Of a stretch of 64,000 nt of DNA, positions 34,596-43,905 are shown one piece after another. A program made the translations under genes and the position numbers. Every line of letters starts with the position of its first letter. Position 1 is the first letter of the stretch. The DNA comes from Flammeovirgaceae bacterium (GTDB lineage Bacteria; Bacteroidota; Bacteroidia; Cytophagales; Cyclobacteriaceae): positions 434,001 through 498,000 of the forward strand of contig JACJYU010000001.1 of assembly GCA_020635915.1 (NCBI GenBank), read 5' to 3'. Below the pieces are notes generated by a model that saw only the letters and a list, made by a program, of their open reading frames with translations, did no database searches and was not told where the DNA came from.

Positions 34596-37016
34596 TCAAT
34601 TGTTCCTGGCAAAGTAGGCATTCAAATCCGCCAACATCTGGTTGCCGGCCTTGTCGGAAGGGTCCAACCTCAGCCCTGACTTCACGGAAGAATAGGCGTT
34701 TTTATAATCCTGGACCTTTATGTACGCGCGGGCGAGGAACAGGTACCCCAAGGGCATATTGGGTTCCCTTTCCACGGCCTTTCTGTACCACACGATCGCC
34801 TCGTTCATGTTGTTGGTCTTATAATAATAATTTCCAATGTTAAAGTAGGCCGATCCTATCCATGGGTTAATGCTGTTTGCCCGCCTGTAGGCCTCCAGGG
34901 CTTTTTCGTTTTGGTTGCCTTTCAGTAAAACATTGCCCTTGTTCAGCCAGGCATCGTAGTGGTTGGGGTTCAACTTAATGGCCCTGTCGAGGACCTGGTT
35001 GGCGGCAGCCTCCTGGCCTATTGCCGAATAGGCCACGGCCATATTGATCATAACGCCAATGTTATGCGGCATTATTTCCAGGCTTTTGCGATAGGTCTCA
35101 ATGGCATCTTTATAGTCCCCCTGCTGCTCAAATTTTTTTGCCATGATGGGGAGTGCTGCCGACCACCGTTTCATCACCTTCCTGCGCCTGCCTTCTTCCA
35201 TTTCTTCCAGTTTGCCCACCAGCAGGTTGTGCACCTCGTCATCGCCATCCCTTGCCAGGTGAAGGCCTGCCATGGCCACCGATTGCACGTCAATGTCGTT
35301 GCTCTCTATATAATTTTTAATCCTGTTTATCGAGGCTTCGTCAATATCCTTCATTTCCGGTTTTAAATAACCAAAGGCAAATTCGCTGAGGCCTGCCATT
35401 TGGCCCAGCACATGGTTGGTAGAGTCGGGGAGCAGCACCTCGCCCGCCTCGTAAAGGCTCATGCTGGGGTCGAACTTCAACAGGCGCCCCACCATGTCAT
35501 TGTGGGGCTTGACCTCACCGTACCACTCGTTGACTTTGTCCTGCAAAAATTCCACGCTTTTGTCGCCATGGCATTGGATGCAGGCACCCTCGATCCCCAG
35601 GGCGGCATCGAATGCCGGGCGCGGAATGGGAATGGTGTGGTCAGACCTTGCAAACCTCAGGTTTTTCCCCATGGCCTGGTGTTGCAGGTAAGGCATGTGG
35701 CAGGAGACACATTGGTTGCCTTCGGAACCTATTTTATGAAAGGAGTGCGCAGTAGGGTCGATGGCCTTGCTGGCATGGCATGAAGTACATTGGCCGTTGT
35801 CAAACGGGCTGGCCAATACCTGCCCGTTGGTATCGCGGTAGGTTTGCCCGTGCGGGTCGTGGCAGCTCACGCAGGTCATGGACCCATTGATGTAACAATC
35901 GCTGGCCAGGTGGTTGAGCTGATAGGCAAACCCGTTGACACGCCCATCGGGGTAATAAGGGTTTTCCTTCCTAAAGCCCAGGATAGGGAATTTCACCGCA
36001 TAATATTCTTCCAGGTCATCGCCCGGCAGGTAACCCGGCTGCAGCACGTTTTTGAGGGAATGGCACTTAAAGCACACCCCCAAAGAACCATCCTTGTCAA
36101 AAGTATCCAGGGGCTTGAGCCCGAGCGAGGGTTTTTCCTTCCAGTCCGGTCCCGACACGATCCGCAGGTGCTCCTTGCCAGGGCCGTGGCACGACTCACA
36201 GTTGATGGCCAGGGTGTTGAACCGGGTGGTGTATATTTTTTTGTCCAGCGCAAATTTGGCTTCGATCTGGCTGCCATGGCATTCCTGGCAATTTTGCCTG
36301 TCGAGGTGGGTGCCCAAAAGGCGGGAAGGGAACCATTCGCTTTCCTTGTCTATGACCCGGTCGGGGGTAATGGGCACCCAGCCCTGCCCCTTGCTTGTTT
36401 CCCCAAACCAAACTTTTTCGTCCCTCACAAAATCAAAGGGCAGCATCCTCAGCGTGCCATCCGGAAAATAGGTAAAGTAGGTTTGCGTGCCCCCCCCGAT
36501 CATATGGCCGCCCCCCACTACTTCATCCACCCTATAGGTTTGTTCAGGCAGGTCGTCCGTTTTTAGGTTAAACATGTAGTCGCCATTTTCCGCCCTGTAC
36601 GGGGTAAGCACGGCATCCTTAAACCTCCTGGGCTTGCCGTCAAACTCCCCCAGTATTTTCACGTCTTTGGGGGAGCCGCCCGCCTGGCCATGCGTGGACT
36701 TCTTCCATGTATCATAAATACCGGAATGGCAGGAAGCACAAGCCTCCGCCCCCACAAAGTCTTCGAACGCCACCGGCACCGTTTCATTGGCAGGCATGAC
36801 GGGGAAAGGTTTCCTTCCGGAGGTTGCAGGGCGTGCCTGTTCGTCAGGGGTTGAAAAATCCACAAAATAAAATATGCCAAAAATGGCGGCCAGCATTATG
36901 GCTGTAATTATCAGCATCCTTTTTATGGACATTTTAGCAGGCGCGGCACCGGCCTTAGGCTTTCCCTTGGTGGGCGGAGCGCCCGCTTTTGTTTTGCGTG
37001 CCTTCTTCTTCCCCAT
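34596..37016 (-). CDS. Octahaem cytochrome c with C-terminal TPR domain
   Basis: 806 aa. Lys-rich cytosolic N-terminus, one TM anchor (about 33-52), then eight CxxCH haem sites: CASCH (93-97), CQECH, CESCH, CFKCH, CVSCH, CTSCH, CVSCH and CIQCH, with conserved extra His (cytochrome c554-like spacing). Residues about 590-790 are TPR repeats (for example NAYSSVKSGLRLDPSDKAG). A periplasmic electron-transfer protein. It overlaps the upstream pentahaem cytochrome gene by 1 nt (TAATG), so both are made together. The redox partner and acceptor are not identifiable. Confidence 0.9.
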   Translation of the reverse strand: MGKKKARKTKAGAPPTKGKPKAGAAPAKMSIKRMLIITAIMLAAIFGIFYFVDFSTPDEQARPATSGRKPFPVMPANETVPVAFEDFVGAEACASCHSGIYDTWKKSTHGQAGGSPKDVKILGEFDGKPRRFKDAVLTPYRAENGDYMFNLKTDDLPEQTYRVDEVVGGGHMIGGGTQTYFTYFPDGTLRMLPFDFVRDEKVWFGETSKGQGWVPITPDRVIDKESEWFPSRLLGTHLDRQNCQECHGSQIEAKFALDKKIYTTRFNTLAINCESCHGPGKEHLRIVSGPDWKEKPSLGLKPLDTFDKDGSLGVCFKCHSLKNVLQPGYLPGDDLEEYYAVKFPILGFRKENPYYPDGRVNGFAYQLNHLASDCYINGSMTCVSCHDPHGQTYRDTNGQVLASPFDNGQCTSCHASKAIDPTAHSFHKIGSEGNQCVSCHMPYLQHQAMGKNLRFARSDHTIPIPRPAFDAALGIEGACIQCHGDKSVEFLQDKVNEWYGEVKPHNDMVGRLLKFDPSMSLYEAGEVLLPDSTNHVLGQMAGLSEFAFGYLKPEMKDIDEASINRIKNYIESNDIDVQSVAMAGLHLARDGDDEVHNLLVGKLEEMEEGRRRKVMKRWSAALPIMAKKFEQQGDYKDAIETYRKSLEIMPHNIGVMINMAVAYSAIGQEAAANQVLDRAIKLNPNHYDAWLNKGNVLLKGNQNEKALEAYRRANSINPWIGSAYFNIGNYYYKTNNMNEAIVWYRKAVEREPNMPLGYLFLARAYIKVQDYKNAYSSVKSGLRLDPSDKAGNQMLADLNAYFARNN

Positions 37017-38728
37017 TACTTCATCGTTTTGTTATCGGTAGACCACTTTGGCGGACTGCAATGGCACAACGTACGGATGTAGGCCACCAGGCCTTTAATT
37101 TCATCATTGCTTAGCGCATTTCCCCAATCCGGCATCAGGTGGCTTTTGTTCAGGATATAGCCGCCTGCATATATGCCATCGAACAGCGTGTCATCGGCCC
37201 GTGTGGACATGTAGGAACTGTCCGCATGAACGGTGGGCCGGGTAGGCAGGTACCTCGCGTTGAACCCGTCACCCCTGCCCGTTGGCCCATGGCAAATGGC
37301 GCACCGGGTGGCATAAATGTTTTCAACGCTTATATTGTCACCAGGCAAGGTGATGGGATGGTCCACAAGGGAGAGGTACTTGCCGGTGACAACCGTATCT
37401 TTGTGGTAAAGCAGGTAGCCAATAAGCTGATCGCGCAATGCCTGAGGCATGGATACCTTTGGCATAATGGTGCCCGGCATGGCCGTGGCAGGGGACGACA
37501 CCATCAAAGCCATGTAATCCGGGTTGAGGCGCGTGGCGGCATTGGCCAGGTCGGGCGCCACCTTCCCCCCTTTTCCGTCCAGGGAATGGCATCCCAGGCA
37601 GGGTAGTTTTTCATCCAAAAAAGTTTTTATTTTACCGGACACAAACCGGGAAGGCGCTTCCATGCGGATTTTTGTTTTGCCTTCCCCTTCCCCATAAATA
37701 TACTTCACAAGGCTATCGGCCTCCGTTTCCGTAAGGTTAAAATCCGGCATCCGGCTTCCCGACCCCGGATAAAAACCAAACGGCCTTACGGCATGTGGTT
37801 TTTGCAAGTACCTTGCCAGCCATTGCTTGTCGATCCTGGAAGGGATGCCTTGCAGGCCGGGCGCCACTACTGTCCTCCACGTTCCCTCGGTACCGGATTG
37901 ATGGCACCCGGCACAATTCTGGGCGCGGAAAATTTTCAAGCCCAGGGCAGCGGAAATGGCCGGGTTGGCTTTTTTAACGGATTCATACCGGTCCACCAGT
38001 TCGTCCTGCCGGGGCGAGCGCAGGGAGAGCAGGTAGGCGCTCAAATCCCTTATTTTTTCATTGGCCCCTTCCACGGACGGGGCGAGTGCGGTGCTGTCTT
38101 CGTTATAATGGTAGAGCAGGGCCGGCATCAGGCTTTGCCCGTTTTGAAATTCGGCAGGTGCCGCAATAAACTGCCGCAGCCACTCCGGGTTGAGTTTGCT
38201 GCCCACCCAGGACAAGTCGGATATCACGTTGTGCCCCTGTCCCCCGGCACTATGACAGGAGCCGCATGCCAGTGCCCCAAATTCTTTTTCCCCCAGCCTT
38301 GCGTTGCCTTCACCCGAAAAATCCGGAAACCGTATGGCCGGTGCGGGTCCTTTGCCCGACAGGTAAAGCGTCAACGCCAACGCCTCCTTTTCATCAAATC
38401 CAAAATCGGGCATGCGCGACAAGCCGATATGGTTCCGCACCTTGCGCGGGTTTAGCAGGTAGTCGAAGATGTATTCCGGCCGGTACCGGTGCCCTGCCTG
38501 TGACAGGCCGGGGGCCCTGGTTTTCAGCAGGTTGGGCGAAGTGGCGCCCCCGTGGCAATTGAGGCATCCCAACTGGACAATATAGTCCGCAGGGCTTTGT
38601 GCCAATGGCACTTCCGCCCTGAACGGGGGCACTTCGGCAGGAGGTGGTTCATTTTTCCCACCTGTGCACGACCCCAGTGTGGCCATGACGGAAGAAAACA
38701 AAAAAACACTGTGCGAAAACCTGAACAT
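37016..38728 (-). CDS. Pentahaem cytochrome c lipoprotein
   Basis: 570 aa from the ATG at 38728 (TTG at 38734 also possible). Lipoprotein signal with lipobox LGSC near residue 20. Five CxxCH sites: CLNCH, CGSCH, CAGCH, CLGCH and CAICH, each in a mono-haem cytochrome c-like module with a downstream Met (for example SRMPDFGF, SRMPDFNL, HLMPDWGN). It reads like tandem class I domains. It lies upstream of and is coupled to the octahaem-TPR protein, which points to one electron-transfer unit in the periplasm. Confidence 0.9.
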   Translation of the reverse strand: MFRFSHSVFLFSSVMATLGSCTGGKNEPPPAEVPPFRAEVPLAQSPADYIVQLGCLNCHGGATSPNLLKTRAPGLSQAGHRYRPEYIFDYLLNPRKVRNHIGLSRMPDFGFDEKEALALTLYLSGKGPAPAIRFPDFSGEGNARLGEKEFGALACGSCHSAGGQGHNVISDLSWVGSKLNPEWLRQFIAAPAEFQNGQSLMPALLYHYNEDSTALAPSVEGANEKIRDLSAYLLSLRSPRQDELVDRYESVKKANPAISAALGLKIFRAQNCAGCHQSGTEGTWRTVVAPGLQGIPSRIDKQWLARYLQKPHAVRPFGFYPGSGSRMPDFNLTETEADSLVKYIYGEGEGKTKIRMEAPSRFVSGKIKTFLDEKLPCLGCHSLDGKGGKVAPDLANAATRLNPDYMALMVSSPATAMPGTIMPKVSMPQALRDQLIGYLLYHKDTVVTGKYLSLVDHPITLPGDNISVENIYATRCAICHGPTGRGDGFNARYLPTRPTVHADSSYMSTRADDTLFDGIYAGGYILNKSHLMPDWGNALSNDEIKGLVAYIRTLCHCSPPKWSTDNKTMK

Positions 38729-38889
38729 ATCCAATCAGAAACAATATAGACTGAATTTCCGAATAATTCGAACCAGGCAACCCGGGAATATAACCCCTTA
38801 AAAAAACAAACAGCCCAAATAATTTCCGGATTACACCCATTCATTCCCCCATCCTGTTATTTTTACAGTCCTTTAAAAAGACATCCCTA

Positions 38890-38983
38890 TTTTCATATGT
38901 TAATAATTGATTTTAAGTGGTCATATGGAATCGCCAGTTATTATCATGCCGTTGAGCACAATGTCAATTAATGGCGATTTCAT
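38890..38983 (+). repeat. Dispersed hairpin element copy 1 (upstream of tex)
   Basis: A 93-bp element starting TTTCATATGTTAATAATTG and ending GGCGATTTCAT, about 80 percent identical to 57361-57452. Arms ATGGAATCGCCA (38925-38936) and TGGCGATTTCAT (38972-38983) can pair. The right arm covers the A and T of the tex start codon. The rest of 38735-38889 shows no gene. Confidence 0.75.
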
Positions 38984-41240
38984 GGACAACATTTCACGCA
39001 TAGCCAACGAACTTGGCCTTTCCCCAAAACAGGTGAAGGTAACCGTGGACCTACTGGGTGCGGGGGCCACCCTGCCCTTTATCGCCCGGTACCGAAAAGA
39101 AATGACGGGGTCCCTGGACGAGGTGGCCCTGGCGGCCATCCGCGACAAGCACGCCCAACTGGAGGAGGTGGACAAGCGCAGGGAGGCCATCCTCAAGTCC
39201 ATTGAAAAACAACAACTCCTCACCCCAGAACTGGAAAGGCTCATCCACGATGCCATATCGCTTACCGAACTGGAGGATATTTACCTGCCCTACAAGCCCA
39301 AGCGCAAAACACGCGCAACGGCCGCCAGGGAAAAAGGCCTGGAACCACTGGCCACGCTGATCTTTGAGCAAGCCGTTACCGACCTGGGCGCACGGGTGGG
39401 CAATTACATCAACGAAGGGCTTGGCGTGCCCAATGAAGAAGAGGCGTTGGCCGGAGCGCGGGACATCATTGCGGAATGGGTAAACGAAAACCAGGAAGCC
39501 CGCCAACGCATCAGGGATTTGTTCTGGAAAGAAGGGACGATCAAGGCCAGTGCCATAAAGTCAAAGGTGGAAAGCGAAGGGGCGCAAAAGTTCAAAGACT
39601 ATTTTGATTGGAAGGAGCCCATCGGCAAAGCCCCTTCCCATCGTTTGCTGGCCATGCGCAGGGCGGAGAAAGAAGGGTTTGTGGCCCTGGACATCGCCCC
39701 TGACGAAACGCGTGCCCTCCACCTGTTGGAAAGGCAGTTTGTAAAAACCGGGTCCATCCTGGGGGAGCAAGTTGCCATGGCGGTGAAAGACAGTTACAAG
39801 CGGTTGCTGAAGCCATCCCTGGAGACGGAGGTCAGGGTGGGGTCCAAAATGAAGGCAGACGCGGAGGCCATCAAGGTGTTTTCCTCCAACCTGAAAGAGC
39901 TCCTGCTGGCTTCCCCCCTGGGGCAAAAGCGGGTGCTGGCCCTTGATCCCGGTTTCCGCACGGGCACCAAGCTGGTGTGCCTGGGAGGGCAAGGCGAGCT
40001 CCTGTTTGATACCGTGATCTATCCCAACGCGCCCCAGAAGGAAACCACCCAATCGGGCACCCTGATAATGGGGTTGTGCGACCGGTTCAAAGTGGAGGCC
40101 ATTGCCATCGGGAACGGTACGGCCAGCCGGGAAACGGAGTCGTTTGTAAGGTCCCTGGGGTTGCCCAAAGATATCCCCGTGGTGATGGTGAACGAAAGCG
40201 GGGCTTCCATTTATTCCGCTTCGGACGTGGCGAGGGAAGAATTTCCCGACAAAGACATTACCGTGCGTGGCGCGGTGTCCATTGGGAGGAGGCTAATGGA
40301 CCCCCTGGCGGAGTTGGTAAAAATAGATGCCAAGTCAATTGGCGTGGGGCAATACCAGCACGATGTGGACCAGGCAAAACTAAAGGCAGGACTGGACGAT
40401 GTCGTGATGAGCTGCGTGAATTCCGTGGGCGTGGAAGTGAACACGGCCAGCCGCGACCTGCTTTCCTATGTTTCCGGCCTCGGGCCCCAACTGGCCAAAA
40501 GCATTGTGGAATACCGCAATGAACACGGGGCGTTCAAAGACAGAAAATCCCTGGCCCACGTGCCCCGCCTGGGGGAAAAGGCTTTTGAACAGTGCGCGGG
40601 TTTCCTTCGCATAAGGGACTCGGAAAACCCATTGGATGCCAGTGCCGTGCACCCCGAGCGGTACGCGCTGGTGGGGAAATTTGCCAAAGACCTGAATTGC
40701 ACCGTCAAAGATTTAATGACCGATGCGGAATTGAGGAAAAAGCTGGATTTGAAAAAATACGTCACCGGGCCGGTGGGGCTGCCTACCCTTACCGACATCC
40801 TGGCCGAGCTGGAGAGGCCGGGCAGGGACCCCCGCGACCAATTTGAACCCTTTGCCTTTGAGGAGGGGGTAAACGAAATAAGGGACCTGAAGGCAGGGAT
40901 GGTGCTGCCGGGGATCGTGACCAATGTGACCAACTTTGGCGCCTTTGTGGACGTGGGCGTCCATCAGGATGGGCTGGTGCACATCAGCCACCTGGGCGAC
41001 CGGTTTGTCAAAGACCCTCATTCGGTCGTTACCGTGCACCAAAAGGTAAGGGTCACCGTTGTGGAGGTGGACATCCCCCGGAAGCGGATCGCGCTTTCCA
41101 TGAAAAGCAACCCATTTGCCGCCCCCGGCACCCCGTCCCCCAGGGAGGAGGGCCGCACAGGGCCAAAGCGGGCAAAAGGGAAAGAGGAAAGCCTGGAAGG
41201 CAAGCTCGAGCGGTTAAAGGCGAAGTTTGGGAAAAGTTAG
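38982..41240 (+). CDS. tex: Tex-family RNA-binding transcription accessory protein
   Basis: 752 aa from the ATG at 38982; the frame stays open upstream, but MDNISRIANELGL is the conserved beginning. Tex N-terminal helical domain, YqgF/RNase H-like domain (LALDPGFRTGTKLV near residue 325), helix-hairpin-helix (SYVSGLGPQLAKSIVEYR) and a C-terminal S1 domain (GMVLPGIVTNVTNFGAFVDV), ending in a basic tail. Affects transcription and RNA binding in characterised relatives. The start codon lies within an arm of the upstream hairpin element. Confidence 0.95.
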   Translation: MDNISRIANELGLSPKQVKVTVDLLGAGATLPFIARYRKEMTGSLDEVALAAIRDKHAQLEEVDKRREAILKSIEKQQLLTPELERLIHDAISLTELEDIYLPYKPKRKTRATAAREKGLEPLATLIFEQAVTDLGARVGNYINEGLGVPNEEEALAGARDIIAEWVNENQEARQRIRDLFWKEGTIKASAIKSKVESEGAQKFKDYFDWKEPIGKAPSHRLLAMRRAEKEGFVALDIAPDETRALHLLERQFVKTGSILGEQVAMAVKDSYKRLLKPSLETEVRVGSKMKADAEAIKVFSSNLKELLLASPLGQKRVLALDPGFRTGTKLVCLGGQGELLFDTVIYPNAPQKETTQSGTLIMGLCDRFKVEAIAIGNGTASRETESFVRSLGLPKDIPVVMVNESGASIYSASDVAREEFPDKDITVRGAVSIGRRLMDPLAELVKIDAKSIGVGQYQHDVDQAKLKAGLDDVVMSCVNSVGVEVNTASRDLLSYVSGLGPQLAKSIVEYRNEHGAFKDRKSLAHVPRLGEKAFEQCAGFLRIRDSENPLDASAVHPERYALVGKFAKDLNCTVKDLMTDAELRKKLDLKKYVTGPVGLPTLTDILAELERPGRDPRDQFEPFAFEEGVNEIRDLKAGMVLPGIVTNVTNFGAFVDVGVHQDGLVHISHLGDRFVKDPHSVVTVHQKVRVTVVEVDIPRKRIALSMKSNPFAAPGTPSPREEGRTGPKRAKGKEESLEGKLERLKAKFGKS

Positions 41241-41273
41241 GCAACGGGCTTCCCGCGCCATATTGGAAAAACC

Positions 41274-42773
41274 TTATACATGCAGTTCCAAAACCGATGC
41301 GGTCCGAGCCCTGCTTTCCCTCAACTGCCCTTCGTTGGCGGCCAGGGAAACACCAAATGAGGGGACCATTTCCTTCAATTTGGCCTGCCACCTATCCGCC
41401 TGGCCTTCCTTTCCAAAACATTTGACGATCAGGTCCAGCATGATGGCCACCGAAGTGGAGGCTCCCGGTGAGGCACCCAACAAAGCGGCCACCGTTCCGT
41501 CCTTTGAAACCACCACCTCCGTGCCGAACTCCAGTATGCCCCCTTCCTTTTTGTCTTTTTTGATCACCTGCACACGCTGTCCTGCTTCCAGCAATTCCCA
41601 GTCGTCCTGTTTGGTGAAGGGCACGTACTCCCGCAAGGCCGCGTGCCGTTCTTCCGGGGCCTGCCGCACCTGCTCGATCAGGTATTTTGTAAGGGGCATG
41701 TTGTGCAGTCCTGCAAAGATCATAGGGATGGCGTTATCGGGGCCGATGGACTTTGGCAAATCCAACAGCGAGCCATTCTTCAAAAATTTTGTGGAGAAGC
41801 CGGCAAAAGGCCCGAACAGCAATTGCTTTTTCCCATCGATCATGCGTGTGTCGATGTGCGGCACCGACATGGGCGGGGCGCCTACCGAGGCTTTTCCATA
41901 CACCTTCGCATGGTGTTTGGCAATCAGTTCGTCATTGAGGCACCGCAGCCACAACCCGCTCACCGGAAAGCCCCCATACCCTTTGCGTTCCTCGATCTCG
42001 GCACGCTTCAACAAATGCAGGGTGGCCCCTCCCGCCCCTATGAACACGAACCTGGCATTGCACCTGCCTTTCTGCATGCTCAGCAAGTTCCTCACAAACA
42101 CGTCCCACCCCCCTTTGCCATCCGGGTCCAGGTCGAGGGCTTCCACGTTATAATGGACGGTGACCCCGGGCATTTTTTCCAGTCGGGCCATCATGCCCCT
42201 CGTCAGGTTTCCAAAATTCACATCCGTGCCGATGTTCATACGCGTGGCCGCCACGGACTGGGTGCTTTTGCGCCCACGCATCACCAGGGGCGCCCACTCT
42301 TCCATCAGCCCCCTGTCGCGGGTGAAGGCCATGTCTTTAAAGAGCGGGCTTTCCTTCATCATGGCGTGCCTTTTTTCCAGGAAGGCCACATTTTCATCGC
42401 CCCACACCAAACTCATGTGCGGTACCCGGGTAATAAATTCAGCAGGCTTGATGTACCCTTTCCCCACCAGGTAGGCCCAAAATTCCTTTGACTGCTCAAA
42501 GGACGTGGCAATTTTTATTGCCTTAGAAATATCGATGGTGCCATCCTCTTTTTGTGGCGTATAGTTGAGTTCACAAAAAGCCGAATGGCCGGTGCCTGCA
42601 TTGTTCCACGCATCGGAGCTTTCCGTGCCGGCCCTGTCGAGGCGTTCAAAGACCTGAATGGTGATGTCAGGATCGAGTTCTTTCAGCAGCATCCCGAGCG
42701 TGGCGCTCATGATGCCGGCACCCATCAATACCACATCGGTTTTTTGGGTTATGGGCTTAATGGTCAGTGTCAT
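41274..42773 (-). CDS. mqo: Malate:quinone oxidoreductase
   Basis: 499 aa, normal length. FAD-binding VLMGAGIMSATLGMLL (15-30), SSDAWNNAGTGHSAFCE (about 52-68), and the Mqo-specific segments HMSLVWGDENVAFL and GPFAGFSTKFLKNGSLLD. Oxidises malate and passes electrons to quinone at the membrane as part of the TCA cycle. It converges on tex with 33 nt between stops. It follows the DAHP synthase gene by 118 nt on the same strand, so read-through from the trp operon is possible. Confidence 0.96.
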   Translation of the reverse strand: MTLTIKPITQKTDVVLMGAGIMSATLGMLLKELDPDITIQVFERLDRAGTESSDAWNNAGTGHSAFCELNYTPQKEDGTIDISKAIKIATSFEQSKEFWAYLVGKGYIKPAEFITRVPHMSLVWGDENVAFLEKRHAMMKESPLFKDMAFTRDRGLMEEWAPLVMRGRKSTQSVAATRMNIGTDVNFGNLTRGMMARLEKMPGVTVHYNVEALDLDPDGKGGWDVFVRNLLSMQKGRCNARFVFIGAGGATLHLLKRAEIEERKGYGGFPVSGLWLRCLNDELIAKHHAKVYGKASVGAPPMSVPHIDTRMIDGKKQLLFGPFAGFSTKFLKNGSLLDLPKSIGPDNAIPMIFAGLHNMPLTKYLIEQVRQAPEERHAALREYVPFTKQDDWELLEAGQRVQVIKKDKKEGGILEFGTEVVVSKDGTVAALLGASPGASTSVAIMLDLIVKCFGKEGQADRWQAKLKEMVPSFGVSLAANEGQLRESRARTASVLELHV

Positions 42774-42891
42774 GTCTCTTGGGGACTCGTCCTTTGAATG
42801 GGGGGCGCAACAGTTGGGTTAATGGGGCCGGGGCACCGGCATTAAGGCGAAAATTAAGAAAATATCGCGGAACCCAAAAAATCCCAAAAGG

Positions 42892-43905
42892 CTACCTTAA
42901 GTTTTCCCTTAGTTCAAACACTTTCCTCGCCCTTTCCACCAGGCGCTGCGACTCGCTGAAATCAAGTGTTTGCCGGCCATCGCTAAAGGCTTTTTCCGGT
43001 TCCTTATGGGTTTCATAAATAATGCCATCGGCACCTGCCATGATGCAGGCCAGTGCCACCGGCTCCACATATTCGCGCAGGCCCACGCCATGCGAGGGGT
43101 CCGCTATCACCGGCAAATGGGTTTTTTCCTTTAGTATCGGAATGGCATTCACGTCCATGGTATTACGGCTGGCCCTTTCATAGGTGCGGATGCCCCGTTC
43201 GCACAAGATCAATTTTTCATTGCCCCCACTGAAAACATATTCGGCAGAGGACAAGAGCTCGTCCAGGGTGCCCGAGATGCCGCGTTTGATCATCACCGGC
43301 TTGTCAACCCGGCCCAGTTCGTCCAGCAGGTTGAAGTTTTGCGTGTTGCGCGCGCCCACCTGAAAGATGTCCACATAGTCGTACATTTCCCTTACCTGGC
43401 TTACCTGCATCACCTCGCTGATGATTTTAATCCCAGCGGCACGGGCCAGCGATGCCCACACCTTCAGGCCTTCCGCCCCCAGCCCGCGGAAGGAATAGGG
43501 GGAGCTTCGCGGCTTGAACACGCCCCCGCGCATGACCGATACCTTGTTTGCCACCAGGTGGGCAATCGTGGCTTCCATTTGTGCTTCCGACTCAATGGAA
43601 CACGGCCCGGCCATTAGGGACAATGCACCATTGCCTATTTCCACCCCATCGCCCAAGCCAATCACCGTGCGGTTTACTTTCCATTTCCTTGACACCAGCT
43701 TATAATCGTCCGACACCCGGTGGATGTCTGCAATGCCGGGCAGGCTGCCGACCTGGCGAATGTCAAAATCCTTTTTCCCTATCCCAATGACGTATTCCGC
43801 CACCTGGGTCTTTACCGCTGTGGTCTTATAGCCCAGGGCCGCTACCGCACGGTTTATTTTTTCCTTTTCTTCGGCCGTTGCCGACCCCTCCAGTTGAATG
43901 ATCAT
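42892..43905 (-). CDS. aroF: 3-deoxy-7-phosphoheptulonate (DAHP) synthase
   Basis: 337 aa. N-terminal ferredoxin-like/ACT-like regulatory domain (1-70), then a KdsA-like barrel with LMAGPCSIES near residue 97, GGVFKPRSSPYSFRGLG, MIKRGISGT and ADPSHGVGLREYV. It makes DAHP from PEP and erythrose 4-phosphate, the first step of the shikimate pathway. Its ATG overlaps the trpA stop by 4 nt, so the entry enzyme of the pathway is under the trp attenuator. Confidence 0.95.
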   Translation of the reverse strand: MIIQLEGSATAEEKEKINRAVAALGYKTTAVKTQVAEYVIGIGKKDFDIRQVGSLPGIADIHRVSDDYKLVSRKWKVNRTVIGLGDGVEIGNGALSLMAGPCSIESEAQMEATIAHLVANKVSVMRGGVFKPRSSPYSFRGLGAEGLKVWASLARAAGIKIISEVMQVSQVREMYDYVDIFQVGARNTQNFNLLDELGRVDKPVMIKRGISGTLDELLSSAEYVFSGGNEKLILCERGIRTYERASRNTMDVNAIPILKEKTHLPVIADPSHGVGLREYVEPVALACIMAGADGIIYETHKEPEKAFSDGRQTLDFSESQRLVERARKVFELRENLR

